From: Epinephelus fuscoguttatus
Lineage: Eukaryota; Chordata; Actinopteri; Perciformes; Serranidae
NCBI RefSeq assembly: GCF_011397635.1
Contig: NC_064759.1
Location: 23,646,428 to 23,710,427, forward strand
Length of the DNA stretch: 64,000 nucleotides
Direction: 5' to 3'
Part shown: piece after piece, positions 1 through 13,600 of the stretch
How positions within the stretch are numbered: position 1 is the stretch's first letter
Layout: the number at the start of each line of letters is the position of its first letter
Notes under the pieces: model-generated
Told to the model about the DNA's origin: nothing
Database searches by the model: none
The model's input: only the letters and a program-made list of their open reading frames with translations
Made by a program: the position numbers and the translations under genes

Positions 1-280
1 AAGTTCTTTTCCCCAAGAGGGTAATGCAGAGGGCCCATACTTTTGGGTGCATATCTGTGCCAAACGGTATGGAACTAATCTCCACTGAGCTATTTCTCAT
101 TAGAGATGGGCCTCTGGGAGGTGCATCGGTGTGTGGACTGCAGACAGGGACAGGGAGAAACTGTGTTCCTGCAGATGGGCTTCATTTAGTGTTTGGCAGA
201 AATAACTTTCTGACAGTTTTATTGAGGTGAATGGCAGTGGAACTCTGCATGGAAGAATTTTCTCTGCCATGCTGTTGCTG

Positions 281-346
<66 letters not shown>

Positions 347-3090
347 AACATGCTCCTGGGATTTACTCAAACTAAGTGGCAGGCCAGGTGCTGATGCATC
401 ACGGCTGTAGTGCTGTGCTGTGATCCTGGCATCACTGGTTGTTCAGCAGTGCTTGGTGTAATTTGTCTGTCGACCGATTAATATACAATGTCACTAAGAA
501 AGTGCAATTATGACTTTAAAGAGAAAGAGAGCGTGCTGATTCAAGGCATGAGTTGAAGTAGCACAACAAATCAAGTTTGCTTTGTAAGGTGAAGGTGCGA
601 TGAGTAACCAGAATATCTTCCTGTGGCTTTCCGCTCCAGTGATCAGAGAGCTTGTCTGTTTAGAGATCCTTAATCTGAACTCTGAGTCATCTTCCTGAGG
701 CACAGGGCGATGGATGTGGCCTTACCTTGACCTGCAGGGGAGTGTGCACTAGTTAAAAAGCTCTGGCTACTTTTTACATAATGTAGAATCGACCACAGGC
801 TTGAGCTCAGACTAAATATATAAATCTGTATATAATATCAGAAGAATTAAAGACAAAGATGCAACCACAACAACATGTCACTCTTGAGAGGAGAGTTAAA
901 AGATGTTGCCAAATTGGCAAACCTGACATGCACAGGCTAGGAGTTCCAAAGCTGGGGGGCCTGAGCCGAAAAGACCCGGTCACAGTTCCTTCCTGTTATT
1001 TATAAAGACACAAATCACCAACATTGCACAGCTTCCTCTCTAATACCTCTGGACTTGCAGAGATTTATTCCTTGTGGATGTTGTTGCCAGTAACTGGCTG
1101 GGACTCTTCCGTAAAAGACCAATACTCATCTGCTCATCATGCATCTGAGCCATGTACGGCACTGAGTGTACAAGACATTGAAAGCTCAGCTGCACTCGTA
1201 CCAAATACCATCAGAGTCATAAATTAGAAACAAGACATCTTCTAAAGATAAGGGGCTCTGCTGGAACTGGGCTGAGATGTGTTTGATTGCACTGTGCAAC
1301 CTCATCAAACAGGAGCCTTTTAACCACATCTAGCTTAGTCCCAGGTTGTATACATTACAAAATCACCTGCAATGTCTTGTTTGTCTCAAGTAGAATGGGT
1401 TACACCAATAATATATGTGTTGTCATTGAACATGCATGGCAGCAAATATTAGCCTAGTAATGTAATACAGAAATTTAAACCATATTTTGACTCATTTAGC
1501 ATTATTATGACGGGCTGGGACTTGTTGAGAATTGTTATTAAGTGAGTGTTATTAATAAATAGCTTGCTGACAAATGAAAATGTCCTTTTCACAGAGAGGT
1601 TGGATTTCCTGATGTTGCATGCTAGTTGTCTCAGTGGGCCTCTATATACAAGCTGTCATTACGTCTGAAGTTTTATGTGTGTTGTGCAAATGTTGTGTGT
1701 TCTGAAAAGGCACGTCATTCGAGTACACACTCCGTCTGGTTTCTACAAGTAGCCCGTGTTGTGCCCACAGAACTGGCAACACATCCTGTTTCTGTCTCGC
1801 TCTCAGTTCATCAGCTAAAGGGACAATAATGAATAGAGGTTTGTTGCTCTGAATCCCAAGCATATGCTCTCATTTGTGTGTGTTTCTCACACTTGTGAAT
1901 AGAAGTAGTGTCAGCTGTTTGTGAAGACGAGGAGCTCATGGGCACAGATCATTTGTGTGTTTATGTGTACGAGGGGTGCATATGTTGTGTGTGCTTATTC
2001 GCCTTTCTCAGTTGCATGTTTCGAGTATCCAAGTCCTACCTAAAAACACATGCATCAGCTGTGATAAATCCTGCCCATCCGGTCAGGACTGCAACAGCTG
2101 CAGTGGTGCAACAAACAGACTGCAGCCACATTGTAAAGAGCTTTATGTAGGGGTGGGTGCGTGTGAGAGAGGGAGAGAGAAACAAACTGTTTTCATGCGT
2201 GTTTGTGTACATGCCAGTCTCCTGTCTGATCCTTGCTGACTAAGACATGTCATGCCTTCGAGCAATGAACGATCAAAGGCAGACTGAAGGACATTTTGCA
2301 TCCAAATAAAAAGAAAACACTGAGAGAGAAGCAGCTAGTGCCTGTACTGAATTGTTCTGCACTGCACTGTATTGTACTGTATGCTGCTGTATCTGCACAG
2401 CAGCAAGAGGCAGGTTTTGCTGAGTCAGAGAGAGTTCACACAGCAGTGATGAGTGAGCTACAAGGATTGAGCTCAACGCTGCCACTCCCTGGCAGCCTCT
2501 GCAGACTGCACACGGGGTGAAGGATTGTCAGTGTAGTTGCAGGAGATGTTCGCCTCCATCACAAGCATCTGTCATCCATCATACCTCTCCTCTAATGCTC
2601 TGTGGTGTTTCCATAACTGATTAATGGGTGTATTGTTCCTTAGCCGTTGTGGTGGCTATTGGCTTAAGTTTCTGCCTTTGACTTTGTATTATGCTAAGCT
2701 ACAGATATGGCTTTGTCAGCAGGAAACATCCACTGTTCACTAACTCTCCACAGATGTGCTCTGAGTTGCTCCTACTGTTCTGTTGCTCTCACTATTACTC
2801 TTGCAGGACATTTTTCACATTTAGCTTCTCGGGATAATTACTGCCAATGATGTGTGCATGACGCAGACCCAAGGAAGTGATTTTGAGGCAGATATTTGTA
2901 GTTCATTATGTCTGATGCAAGCGATACACTAAAACACAAGTAGATAGGCACTTTATTTTTCAAGAAAAGTCAAAATGAGTCTCTTGTCCATATATTTTAT
3001 TCACTATTGTATGACAACATAATAGAAAGATACCACGTGTGTGACTGTCAGCTGATATTTCCATTCTTTTCCTTTCCTCTCTCCACGCAG
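1..3090 (+). other. fhod3 intron, 5' part (no exon found)
   Basis: Sequence upstream of the first visible fhod3 exon. Apart from the CA microsatellite at 284-344 I see no coding block, no recognisable transposon and no sign of the FHOD3 N-terminal exons. The open frames here are short, lack family resemblance and overlap TG-rich low-complexity sequence. Confidence 0.7.
284..344. repeat. (CA)n microsatellite
   Basis: About 30 uninterrupted CA dinucleotides in a fhod3 intron. Such pure arrays are usually polymorphic in length. Confidence 0.97.
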
Positions 3091-4603
3091 AAAAACTCTA
3101 CAACTCAACTGGACGGGAGCTACGGAGAGCCCTCTTTTCCCTCAAGCAGATTTTTCAGGTAATCATATCTGTCTCTTAGCTTTTGCTGGATCCTTAATAA
3201 ACATATTTTTAAAATCTCCAGCTCATAAGATCCAGTGAATTCCACTGTTGACGTTTTTTTTTTCATGATCACTCTCCAAAAGTGCAGCATTTGTCAGCAT
3301 GTGAAGTATCTCCTGCAATGCTCCAGGGCTTTGAATGTTCCTATGCACACACATTTATATGCAACAGCTATATGAAGTGTGCACACATGCGTCAGTGCAC
3401 ACTCACACTTGGACACAGCATTGTTTTCTTGAGGCAGAGTTGTGCTGCTGAGAGTCTGCCTTCGTGGCAGCTGTGGAGTGTTCAGGTCTGGTCATACTTC
3501 ACACACTGGGCTGGGCTGGGCCGGCCTGGCGGGCAGTCGGCCATAGAGGGGGAGGGTTAACCGACTGCTAGATGGAAAAGAGAGCAGCAGACGTTGATGC
3601 AGGCCCAGAATAGATTAGAATACCTCACTTTTTACACCATGAGTGGCTTTGTGGGGTTTCCGCTGTAGAGAATATTGATTGTTGTTGTGGAATAAAATGT
3701 CCACTTGGCCATATATCAGTATTACTTTTGTACACTGCAGTAGCACAGTGTGCATGTTTAGTCTTAAATAACAGAGTCGTATTTCAGAGTCATCGACAGG
3801 TGTGAGAGATGCAGGTGGTTTTGTCATTGAGAACAAAATGTGGGATGAAGTGGAGAGGCCAAAGCAACAGGAATATGTGCACACTGTGAGCCGATCGCAG
3901 CAGCTATAACTGAATGCAAACAAATACATGAGTATGAATTCATTCAGCTGAGGATTTTGGCTGAACTGAGAAATGTGCATTCTGGCAAATGCTGTATCAC
4001 ATAAAGAAGTCTAAGTATCTGCTCTTACTACTAATAGCTTTTTTGTTTGTTTGTTTTTTGAGTTAAAGCAATAGAAAGTTTGTCTTGTTGCGTCACATTT
4101 GCTGCTGGAAGCTATTTGTCTACTTTGTGCATAAAGCATTCATATAATTTGTGAACATTAAGGTCACCATAAATCATCTCAACAGTTCCTGCAGTTGTTT
4201 TAGCGGTTAATTTATTTCTTTTTCACATAAGTAATTGGAAATAGTTGTGTGAGCTATTAAACAACAGGTTCCAGATCATTATTTCTCCACATGCTCTTTC
4301 ATTCTCAGTCTGTGATTTACAACCAACGTTCATGCACTCAAAGGTTTATGTCAGAGGACACTTAATCTTAATCTATCACATTAAGAAGAAGAAAGAAAAG
4401 AAATAGTTATCAAAACAATCCAGTCTTTGGCTCTGTCTATGATGTATGACAAGATTGTTCTTGAATATGTCTCTCATTGTTCTTGACCTCTTTCCAGGAT
4501 GACAAGGACCTGGTGCACGAGTTTGTGGTGGCAGAAGGACTGACGTGTTTGATTAAAGTGGGCGCTGAAGCCGACCAGAACTACCAGAATTACATCCTCA
4601 GGG
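3091..4603 (+). CDS. fhod3: fhod3 exons: start of DID (armadillo-like) domain
   Basis: Two exons, 3091-3158 (68 bp) and 4498-4603 (106 bp), preceded by good polypyrimidine/AG acceptors. The first opens with the last two bases of a Glu codon, so at least one coding exon lies upstream. It reads [19 protein letters not shown], and the second reads [18 protein letters not shown] and onward to NYILR. These are helices of the FH3/DID repeat that binds the C-terminal DAD in the autoinhibited formin. The 1.3-kb intron between them shows no further coding signal. Confidence 0.93.
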
Positions 4604-7600
4604 GTACGTCTACTGCAGAACAGAGCCATTCCTTTCCACCAGTAAACTCACAACATACTTCCCTCGTCTCTGCTTTCTCACACCTCAATTTACAACACGT
4701 GCTAATCGAGGATGTTATTAATCAATCCTGTAACACTTTTCTTTCCATAAACCTTTCCAGAAACACATGTGTTTACATACACCATGTAAATTGATGATTG
4801 CGCTTCATGACCTTCTCACACTCACACACCTCCGGCATATAAACACGCTCAAATGTGTGCCACAGATAATGTGGAAGCGAGGCCAAGTTTAGCAGCTGGT
4901 TAATTTATCTGTCCCACATCGGTGAGGTGAAAGATCATGTGTGTTGAGGTCGGGGAGAGGCAGGGGCAGCACATTCGGGGATACTAGAGGACCAAGGGAT
5001 TCATAGCACTCGCTTCAAGGTCACTACCATTTAACAGCCTGCTGCGAGGGGGTAGGTCACACATGCTTAAGTGGCTAATAAAAGTTCTGGCAGGATATTG
5101 CAGATCATAAAACTAATTTCCCCTCCTATTCTTTTTTTGTTTTTCCTCATGTATTTCTTCATCTTTTCAGAAAAAAATTGTTGCATTTCTGTTAATCATC
5201 CTGAGACACCACTTCATAAGGACACAAACACATGAACTTGGATCAGTTTTTTGTGGTAAAAGTTTAATTCAATCAGTCAATTCATATTGGGGCAGCAGTA
5301 GGTTAGTCCGATGGGACTTGACTTGGGAACCGATAGGTCGCCAGCTCAAATCCTCGTACAAACCTAGTAAGGAGTGGGGACTGGCAGCCAGAGAGGTGCC
5401 AGTTTGTCTCCTGGGAGCTGCTGAGATGCCCTTGAGCAAGGCACAGAACCCTCAGACCACTCCAGGGCCATTCATGTCTGACCCTGTGCTACTCACCTGT
5501 TTCCTGTGTGCTTGCAAAAAGATGCATTTCAACTTTCTAGTGCCTTAAAAAAAATGTGTAGCTTAACAAATAATACAATACAATCAAATTTAAATTTATA
5601 TTTTGACCTCAACAAGATAGCTGCATGCTTGCTCTTCCCAAACACCTGTTCTGTCCAGTGTATGATTCTACTCTGTAGTCGTTTTTGAATGGTTGTATGA
5701 CAGCGAGCCTGAGTGTTTATTCCCCTTGCGGCAAATATGTTGATGAAGCCAGGCATTCCCATGTCTGTCCTTAGCATTTACATTTGAAAACCTCGACTTA
5801 CCAGGTAGCAGAGTCATTAGGAGGAGAGTGGTGAGTTTATTTTCCTATCCCGAAAAGTGACCTGCAGCCATATGCCAATGCCATCACCGTCCAATGCCAG
5901 TTACAAAAAGCACAACCAAAATTTGTAAAATACACGACTGTAAATTTGTGTTAATCAAGCACAAATTTAGCAGAGCTGACAGAGAGGCGACTTGAGAGGT
6001 TCACGCCCTCCAGAACATGTAAGACTACAGTTTCATAGTCCAAACATCTATTTTGTTATTTCTTCATTAGCCTCAATAAAAAGAAGCCACAGTTTACTTG
6101 ACCCTCACAATTTGGGGTGCACATTTCAATCAGTTATCCCCCTCATGTTTATTCAATGAGATGCTGCCTGTTTGTAAAAGCGTGCTCTCTAATTTTCCAA
6201 CCTGCTCACTGTTGACCCTTTCTGTTGTTGAAACAAAAGGGCGGATGTCTGTGAGAAAGTACTGATGTTACCCCCCAGGCAAGTTATAAACATGAACATG
6301 ACCCCGCCAGGACTACCTCTGCAGGCTCTGATGGCTAATGTTTGATGCTTCATCTGAACTTGGCCTGCTCTCTGACTCAGACAGATAAATCACGCAGAGT
6401 AAATAGCCAAAACAAGGCAGAGGATGAGGACGACAGGCTTTTGGAAACTTCAGAGATGACCACATGTAAGAGTTGTTAGTGTCATTGTGCTGTGAATGAT
6501 GAGACCACTTCTCATATCTTTTCACCCCTCCTTATTGTGCTGTCCTTTTTTCCCCCCTTTACCTCCCAGAGAATTCAGATAAAACATCTGTCTCGGAGCG
6601 TTTCTGCGGGACTCTCTCCATTCTTTCATGTGCTAATTTATCGCTTCATCTCTGCAGACTCTGCAGTTTCCCCTCATGTATCTCTATATCACCATGAGAA
6701 ACTAAACCAAACTACCACTCTCCCAAAAGCCCTTTTAACCTGTTTCAACTCCTGACCCAATTTCTCCTGACCAGCTGAGGAAATGTGGATTGTAGCAGAT
6801 CACGCTCCCTTGTGAGCCATGTGTTGGAGAACACAAGTCGAGCATGTGCTGGAATGCAGATGCACAGGTCAGAAATGTATATAGATCTGGCTGCTTTACT
6901 CTTGATGATTTCCAAGAGGAGCTATGTCATAAGGAGTCCCAGGAGGCAAGTAAATTAGGTGCCTGAAAATTCACACATGCAGAGAGAGACAGAGTGAAAA
7001 CCAATAACAGTAATTGCTTCGGTATCAAACATTGATCACTTCTAATGTGGGTTTTTTTCACTGTAATGTCTTTCAAGTTGAGGCCAGTAAAAGAAAAAAA
7101 AAAAAAAGAAGAAGTAGGAATGCAGCCTTGAACCCATCTGTCTGGAGTGCATTAAAAACCTCCCTACAAAACAATCTTGCTCTCTTTCATGAATAAAAAT
7201 CAATCCTATGGGTCTTTTGTAGATGAAAAAAAGCCCAGTCACACGTGCACACCAGTCTGCATGCATTTTACAAGAACAGGTTCCGAGCTCTAGCTCTCTG
7301 GAACATTGCCGTCATTGTAAATGGTAGTTCCTGCAGCTCTCCCAGCAATCTACACCATCTCACTTTTTTCTTTTTCCTCACTTTTTCATTCTGAATTCTC
7401 AAAGCCCTGGAGGTGTCTGTGGCCAGTTAGTGCTCCCTCAGTGATGTGGGTATTTTCTGGGGCTTTCTGGCTGGGGTCTAGCCCCTCTCTGGGCCTCTTA
7501 CACCTGGCTCACAGGGCTCCCAGACCTGGACCTAGCTCCTTGGAGGCGTGTGTTTTTGGCCCAGGGGGAAGCTTGTATGCCTTTATCACCCCATCAGTGG

Positions 7601-10600
7601 GAATGGGTGTGAGGTCACTTTTTCAGAGGTGCCTATGCCATCTGGTCCTCCTGTAAGCCTTATACTCAACCCTGGCGAAGGGCTGCAAACACACTGGGGC
7701 CAAAAAGGTAATGAAGGGCTCATTAGGGGTATTCATTCTTCATTTTGAAATAAGCTTTCCCATGTTGATGATTTCAGAAATGAACATAGAGGTTATGTAT
7801 AATTCAACACAGAATGTCTATGTTCATTTATAATTGTTGCCAAAATCACAAATCTTTAGTTGATGAAGTAAAAAGCTGAGAGAAGGTTTTATACTGCATG
7901 TTTTGGTAGTTAAAGGGACAGCTCACCTCAATATCAAAAATAAATATTGTTCCTCTTACCTGTGGAGCTGTTTGTCAATCTAGATTGTTTTGCTGTGAGT
8001 TGCAGTGTTGGAGGCAGCGCAGAAGGAAGAGTGCATCTACTCATGCACGAAAGGCTCATGCTTGCAACAGCATGAGATCTAAACATTAATGGCATCCTTC
8101 TCGGGTGAACTGTACCGTTAATAAGCTCACTTATGCTAGATGAGCTAGCAGTAGATGCACTCTTCCTTCTGGTATGCAAGTGTAGTTTGGTACAAAGAAT
8201 ATGTGTCCTACATGAAACTGCTCACAGTAAGGTCTGTTGATTATCATGAGTAACCAGGTCATGATTTCTGGAAAGAGACATTGCTGTTTGAGCACCACAA
8301 GCCAAGTGCCATCTAGTTCCATCATTTTTGAAAGAAGGCAGACATCTCTATGGCCAACACTCAGCAACTCACCGCAAAACAATCCACACTGATAGATAGC
8401 ACTACAGGTAAGAGGCAAAATATGTATTTTTGTTTTAAGGGTGAACCGTCCCTTTAAGAATGTTCTCAAAACATATTTATTACAATTTATTTATACATTT
8501 TAAGTTGCTCTCCAAGTCGTCAGCCCTCAGCCTTCGACTCAAGTTTTGAAAACACATGCAACCTTTCCTTTGAGTCAAAACATTTAAAAACAAATAAAGA
8601 AAATGTCTTTTCAGCCACGCTTGCAGCAAAGAAATAAATACATAGGTTGTCACAGTAACACATCACTGTTGACAGCACAGAGCAGCCCTAAAATGAAAGC
8701 AGATTGTGCAAAAGGTCAAAGAAGCCTCTGCACCAAACTCAAAATTTTTCACTGTGGTAAGAAAAAGATCCCTGCGGTACTAATTATCATGAGCAAAACC
8801 GGGAGACAAGGTGGAAGAACAAATAATAAGGTTTCCCCTGGATTGTCGTTCCACTTGTAGTATTTACAGAAAGAGCACTAACAAAAGTAACAACTCTGTT
8901 TAATTGGTAACTGTAAAATTGGAGCAGCAGAGAGAGGGCAGATTAAAGACGAACCAATTACAGTCGACTTGAAGCAATTATTGCCCTCTTTGAAATGTTC
9001 ACTGCTGACATTCGTCGCCATAAGCTGATGTTTTTAGCAACACTTTCTCTGTTTGCGCTTCTTAAAGGCCATGCCATTTCTGTCTGCAAGCTGTTGTTTA
9101 CAAAACACCAGCCATCTCTAAGTCTCGTTAGAGTCAAATTGGAAGTGAAGCTTAAGTATTTGATCTGTTGGAATTTAGGGAGGGTTAGCACTGTCTCCTC
9201 ACAGCAGGAGGGTTGCCGGTTCAATCCCGGGTGTGGGAGCCCTTCTGTGCGGAGTTTGCATGTTCTCCTCATGTCAGTGTGGGTTCTCTCCGGGCACTCC
9301 GGCTTCCTCCCACAGTCCAAAGACATGCAGGTTGGGGAATAGGTTAATTGATAACTCTAAATTGTTCGTAGGTGTGAATGTGAGCGTGAATGGTTGTTTG
9401 TCTCTATGTGTCAGCCCTGCGATAGTCTGGCAACCTATCCAGGGTGTACCCTGCCTCTCGCCCGATGTCAGCTGGGATAGGCTCCAGCCCCCCCGCGACC
9501 CCCAAGAGGATGAAGCGGTTAGAATGAATGAATGAATTTAGGGAAGCAGTATTTTTAACACCTGTTAAAGCAGTGTTGGATAATTTTTGGAAAACACATT
9601 CTTAAACATTACATAAATTACCTTCACAGCCAGCTGACCATATCTCATCACATGCTGTATTATATTGTATACACCTAGGCTAACATGCTATAAGTTATAT
9701 TTGTGAATTTATAGCTTACACAGACACAGACACAGGGAGTTGTGCTGCTGTGAAGGTATTACTGTATCAAATAAATCATGCCCATGTTTCATACTGTGCT
9801 TTTATCTCATCCTTTCCTCCTCTCTCATTCTCTCTGCTACCATTTTGAGATCTTCTGTTTTTAATGACACAGCAGTTATAATGCCATAAGTTAAAGCACC
9901 TTGACTTCCTGGTTTTCCAGAGGGAGCTGCTCAGAGGGCCTCGATGGGAAAGGGAGATGTGCTCTAGTCAAGTGTTTCATTACCTCTTAAACTGTCTGGG
10001 ACCTAGAACACTGCTCCCAATGCAGCGCTCAGTCCGGCTTTTAGTGTCACACACAGCAGTAACTTTAGTGGGTAGCAGGCTTTTTCACAAGTGCACCTGA
10101 AACACAAGACCCTTTTGTTTAAACTGTTGTTCGTCTCTATAGTGGCTCTTAGTGTGTTGGCATTACGTTTTATACGTGGCAGATCAGTGAGGCAGAACAT
10201 CCAGTGACACGTCTGTGCAGCGGCCTGTCTGCCAAAAGTGTGTTACACTGTAAACAAACACAATAGCTGCTAATTTATCTTATTTGCTTCTCCTTTGCAG
10301 TATAAGGAGTTCAGTGAAAGCAGCTGCTCTGTTGTTTGGTTGGATGGAAAACCTGCAAACCTTTGGACCACTGCTTCATAGACACTATACAGATAATCAA
10401 CGTTTTTATCTTTTTTTAAAGTTACCCTTCAGACATGTTTCAAAGTATGTAAAAATCTTCTCTTAAAATTAATATTTTGTTCAATGTAGTTTTCCAGCAT
10501 GAAAATTACAAAACAACAACAACAACAAAAACACTGAAAAGGGTCTGGAAGTAGATCAACTTGTTTTTCTTCATTGAGAATACTGGATCCGACATTGTGC

Positions 10601-13600
10601 CCCACCCACTACCACTGTTTGTGCTAGGTTTTGATTTGTCCAGCCATGTCACAGCGCTAAAATGAAATGTGGAAATAGGTTGGGCCATGTGAGACTGGTG
10701 CTAGGTTGACCTGCAAAAGAGTGTGTTGTGCACAAGCTGCAACCTTCAGGGCTGAAAAATGAAGCTAATGCAGGAGTGCCAGAAAATGCAGTTCCTTAAA
10801 TGGCCACTTGGGGCTGGCTCCAAAAGCGAGATAGTCCCCATAAATACCCATGTTGAAAAACTGAACTGTGCAGCAGAAATAAACATGATTGCAGCCTGGT
10901 GCAAAAAAAACAGTTTTGGTCTCTATAGCTAATTTCCCCATTCATTCAGTCATTCTGTGCAAGGGTGAATTTATATATAACTCACATATTTAGATTTTAT
11001 TAAGGCTTAAATTTCTGTATATTCAAAGGCAGGGCCACTTTGAGTTACAGGCTGTCTGCAGATAGTGTCTTCAGTTTCTCAGTCAGATCCACCCCTCGCT
11101 CCTCCACAGCTTCACCCTCTTATACAGATATGGTCACTCCTGTCTCCAAGATACCAAGATAGCAACAGCCGAAATGCCGAACTAGAGGCTTCAAAATGGG
11201 TATCCACAAACCAGTAGGCGACGTCATGATAGCTACATCCATCATTTTATACAGTCTATAGTTGTGCACTAAAATCGGCGACCAGCAGATGTATCAGAAT
11301 GGTACTGTAAGTGTAGTTAGTTTTGTTTGTGTTGTTTGTTAGCGTGTGATGTACCCAATCCAGCTTGCCCGGCATATGTTTGAATCTCGGATTTCTGGAG
11401 AAATGCACAAACATCGCCCCCTTCGGTAGAGGAACGTGCAAACAACAACACAGATACAAGTCAGCACAGTCAAGGACAGACATTTAAGGGGACGTATAAA
11501 CATAGGGAAGCACATTTTTAAGTTGCTTGATAATGATCAACGGATAATTTGTCAAATAAGCCATTTGAATTTTGGACTGACTTTGCTTGTGTTTAGATAA
11601 AAGTGATTCCATGTAGCGAATGTCACTACTACAAAGTTTTTCCAGTGTACCATTTCATGCTAGAGTGACGTTTTATTTCTCTTAATTTAGAATCAGGATC
11701 ATTGTTTTTATGTTTTACTCTGACCCAAGTTTTTAAAATATTTAACAGAGCGTAACTGAATTCTCCCATTGCTGGTTTGACCATTTTGCTGAGCATTAAG
11801 TGAAAACCCAGACACAGTTGGGTTAACAGCGATGTTGGAAGCTCCTGTTGGAAACAGTGTGTATTGTGTTGTCTGGCTGTGTTATAGGTCGTCTGTTCTA
11901 AAGGGGGGAGACCTTTACTATGGCCCATGGTCTGGATAAACATTTCCACTCTGTCTGGTCTGGGATGAGAGGCTTCATGCAGATGTATCAATGTATATGC
12001 TGGTTATTATAGGTATGATCATTTCCTTGTTTGAGTGATCAGGCAAGAATGATTAAATCCTTCATGACAGAAGGGAAATTTGAGACAGGAACTTTTAACA
12101 CATATGTGGACAAGCACTGTTTGGAGTGAGAAGGAGCTCTCCAGGAATGCCCTCATCGTACCAATCGAAACTTAAAGTCCTGGTTTGTAAGTTTGTAATG
12201 AGATCCCATGGGAACATGTGCATGTTTTTCACCTGATCTCCTGCAACTCTCAGAGCCGGCTCCTGCTGCCCCCTCTGTGCAAAGATTTTCAACATGAAAA
12301 ACACTCACTCACTCTCACACACACACACATATCCATGATAGTGTTTTTAAAGGTTAATTCATTCACACTTCCCTTTTATAAAGTGCAGGTTAGCATCTAA
12401 AGGTCACCAGAGAGGGAGACATTTTGTCATTTGTTTCATTTTGTTTACTTCATCATAAAAGCACTAGTTAACCACCAAACCAAACATCAACAGCGCCTCC
12501 ACATTTTTTCTAGCTAATAATATTTTCATACATAATTAAGCGTCTTTACCTGTCTGAGACTTGGAGGAAATTTAGGAAATGAAGGCTACACGTGGTTTCA
12601 GCCCACAACCTCTGAGCTCTCTTTGCTTCACTGGCAACACGTCTTTGCCTCCAGCATGTCCCCTCTCCATTAAATTAAATCAGCAGCTTTCAAACTTACT
12701 GAGGTACTCAGCGCTGCACTAAAACACACTACTGTATACTCCATGGACTGTTTTATACTGTCTGGAAAAACAAAACACCACCTGTCAATTTAACATCCTT
12801 TACCCACAGGTTGACAATTAAATGTTTAAAGTAAAAGAAGAAATTGACCAGGCAACTTTTAACTGAATGGAAAAACATAAGCTGTTGTCGTGTTTTCAGT
12901 TAAGCTCAGAGCCTTGTTCCTACCGGATATGTCCCACCCTGTTCTCCCCCTGTGTCAGACCCTGCAGACCCCACAGCCCCCTTCAGATCCCCCTGACTCG
13001 TGCAGACAGCTTGCATCTGAACCCAATTCAACCCCACCTGCCTGACCTATATTCTGCCTTCCTGCATCTGTAGAAGTTTTCAGCCTTAGCGAACCCATTG
13101 GCAGTGGTATTACAACTGTGCGCTGCAGCCTGTTTCACTGTAACAGAATTCAGTATACAAGCCAATTATTCTATAAGAATGTTTGATTTGGTTTATTTCT
13201 CAAGCTCTTATTTTATCATCTCTGACCTTGCCGTCTAAGATACATAAACTATAATTTGAGGGGGAAAAAAATAAATCTTTTACAGTAATGTAGCATACAG
13301 GCAGATAGACTGAAATCCTCGGCACTTGAGAGGGTTTTTACGGCTGATTCCTGCGAGCTGACTGTTTTTTGGGACTGAATTCAGCATATGGCTGGCCAGA
13401 ACCAGAGCGAATCACACCACTACTCTCTCAAGAGCAGTAAGAATTTACCACAGCTCATCTTTCAGCTCACTCTACAAGTGGGTGGATGTCATGCAGTAGT
13501 TTTTCTCCAAAGTCTTCCCCACTTGGATGGGATGGGAAAAGCTCATCTGTTGGGCTTTCCCCAGTTGTTCATTGTCCTAAAATGATTTTCTGAAATGCAG

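Noticed and set aside
284..370. Minus-strand poly-(Cys-Val) open frame
   Set aside because: Translation of the CA/TG microsatellite.
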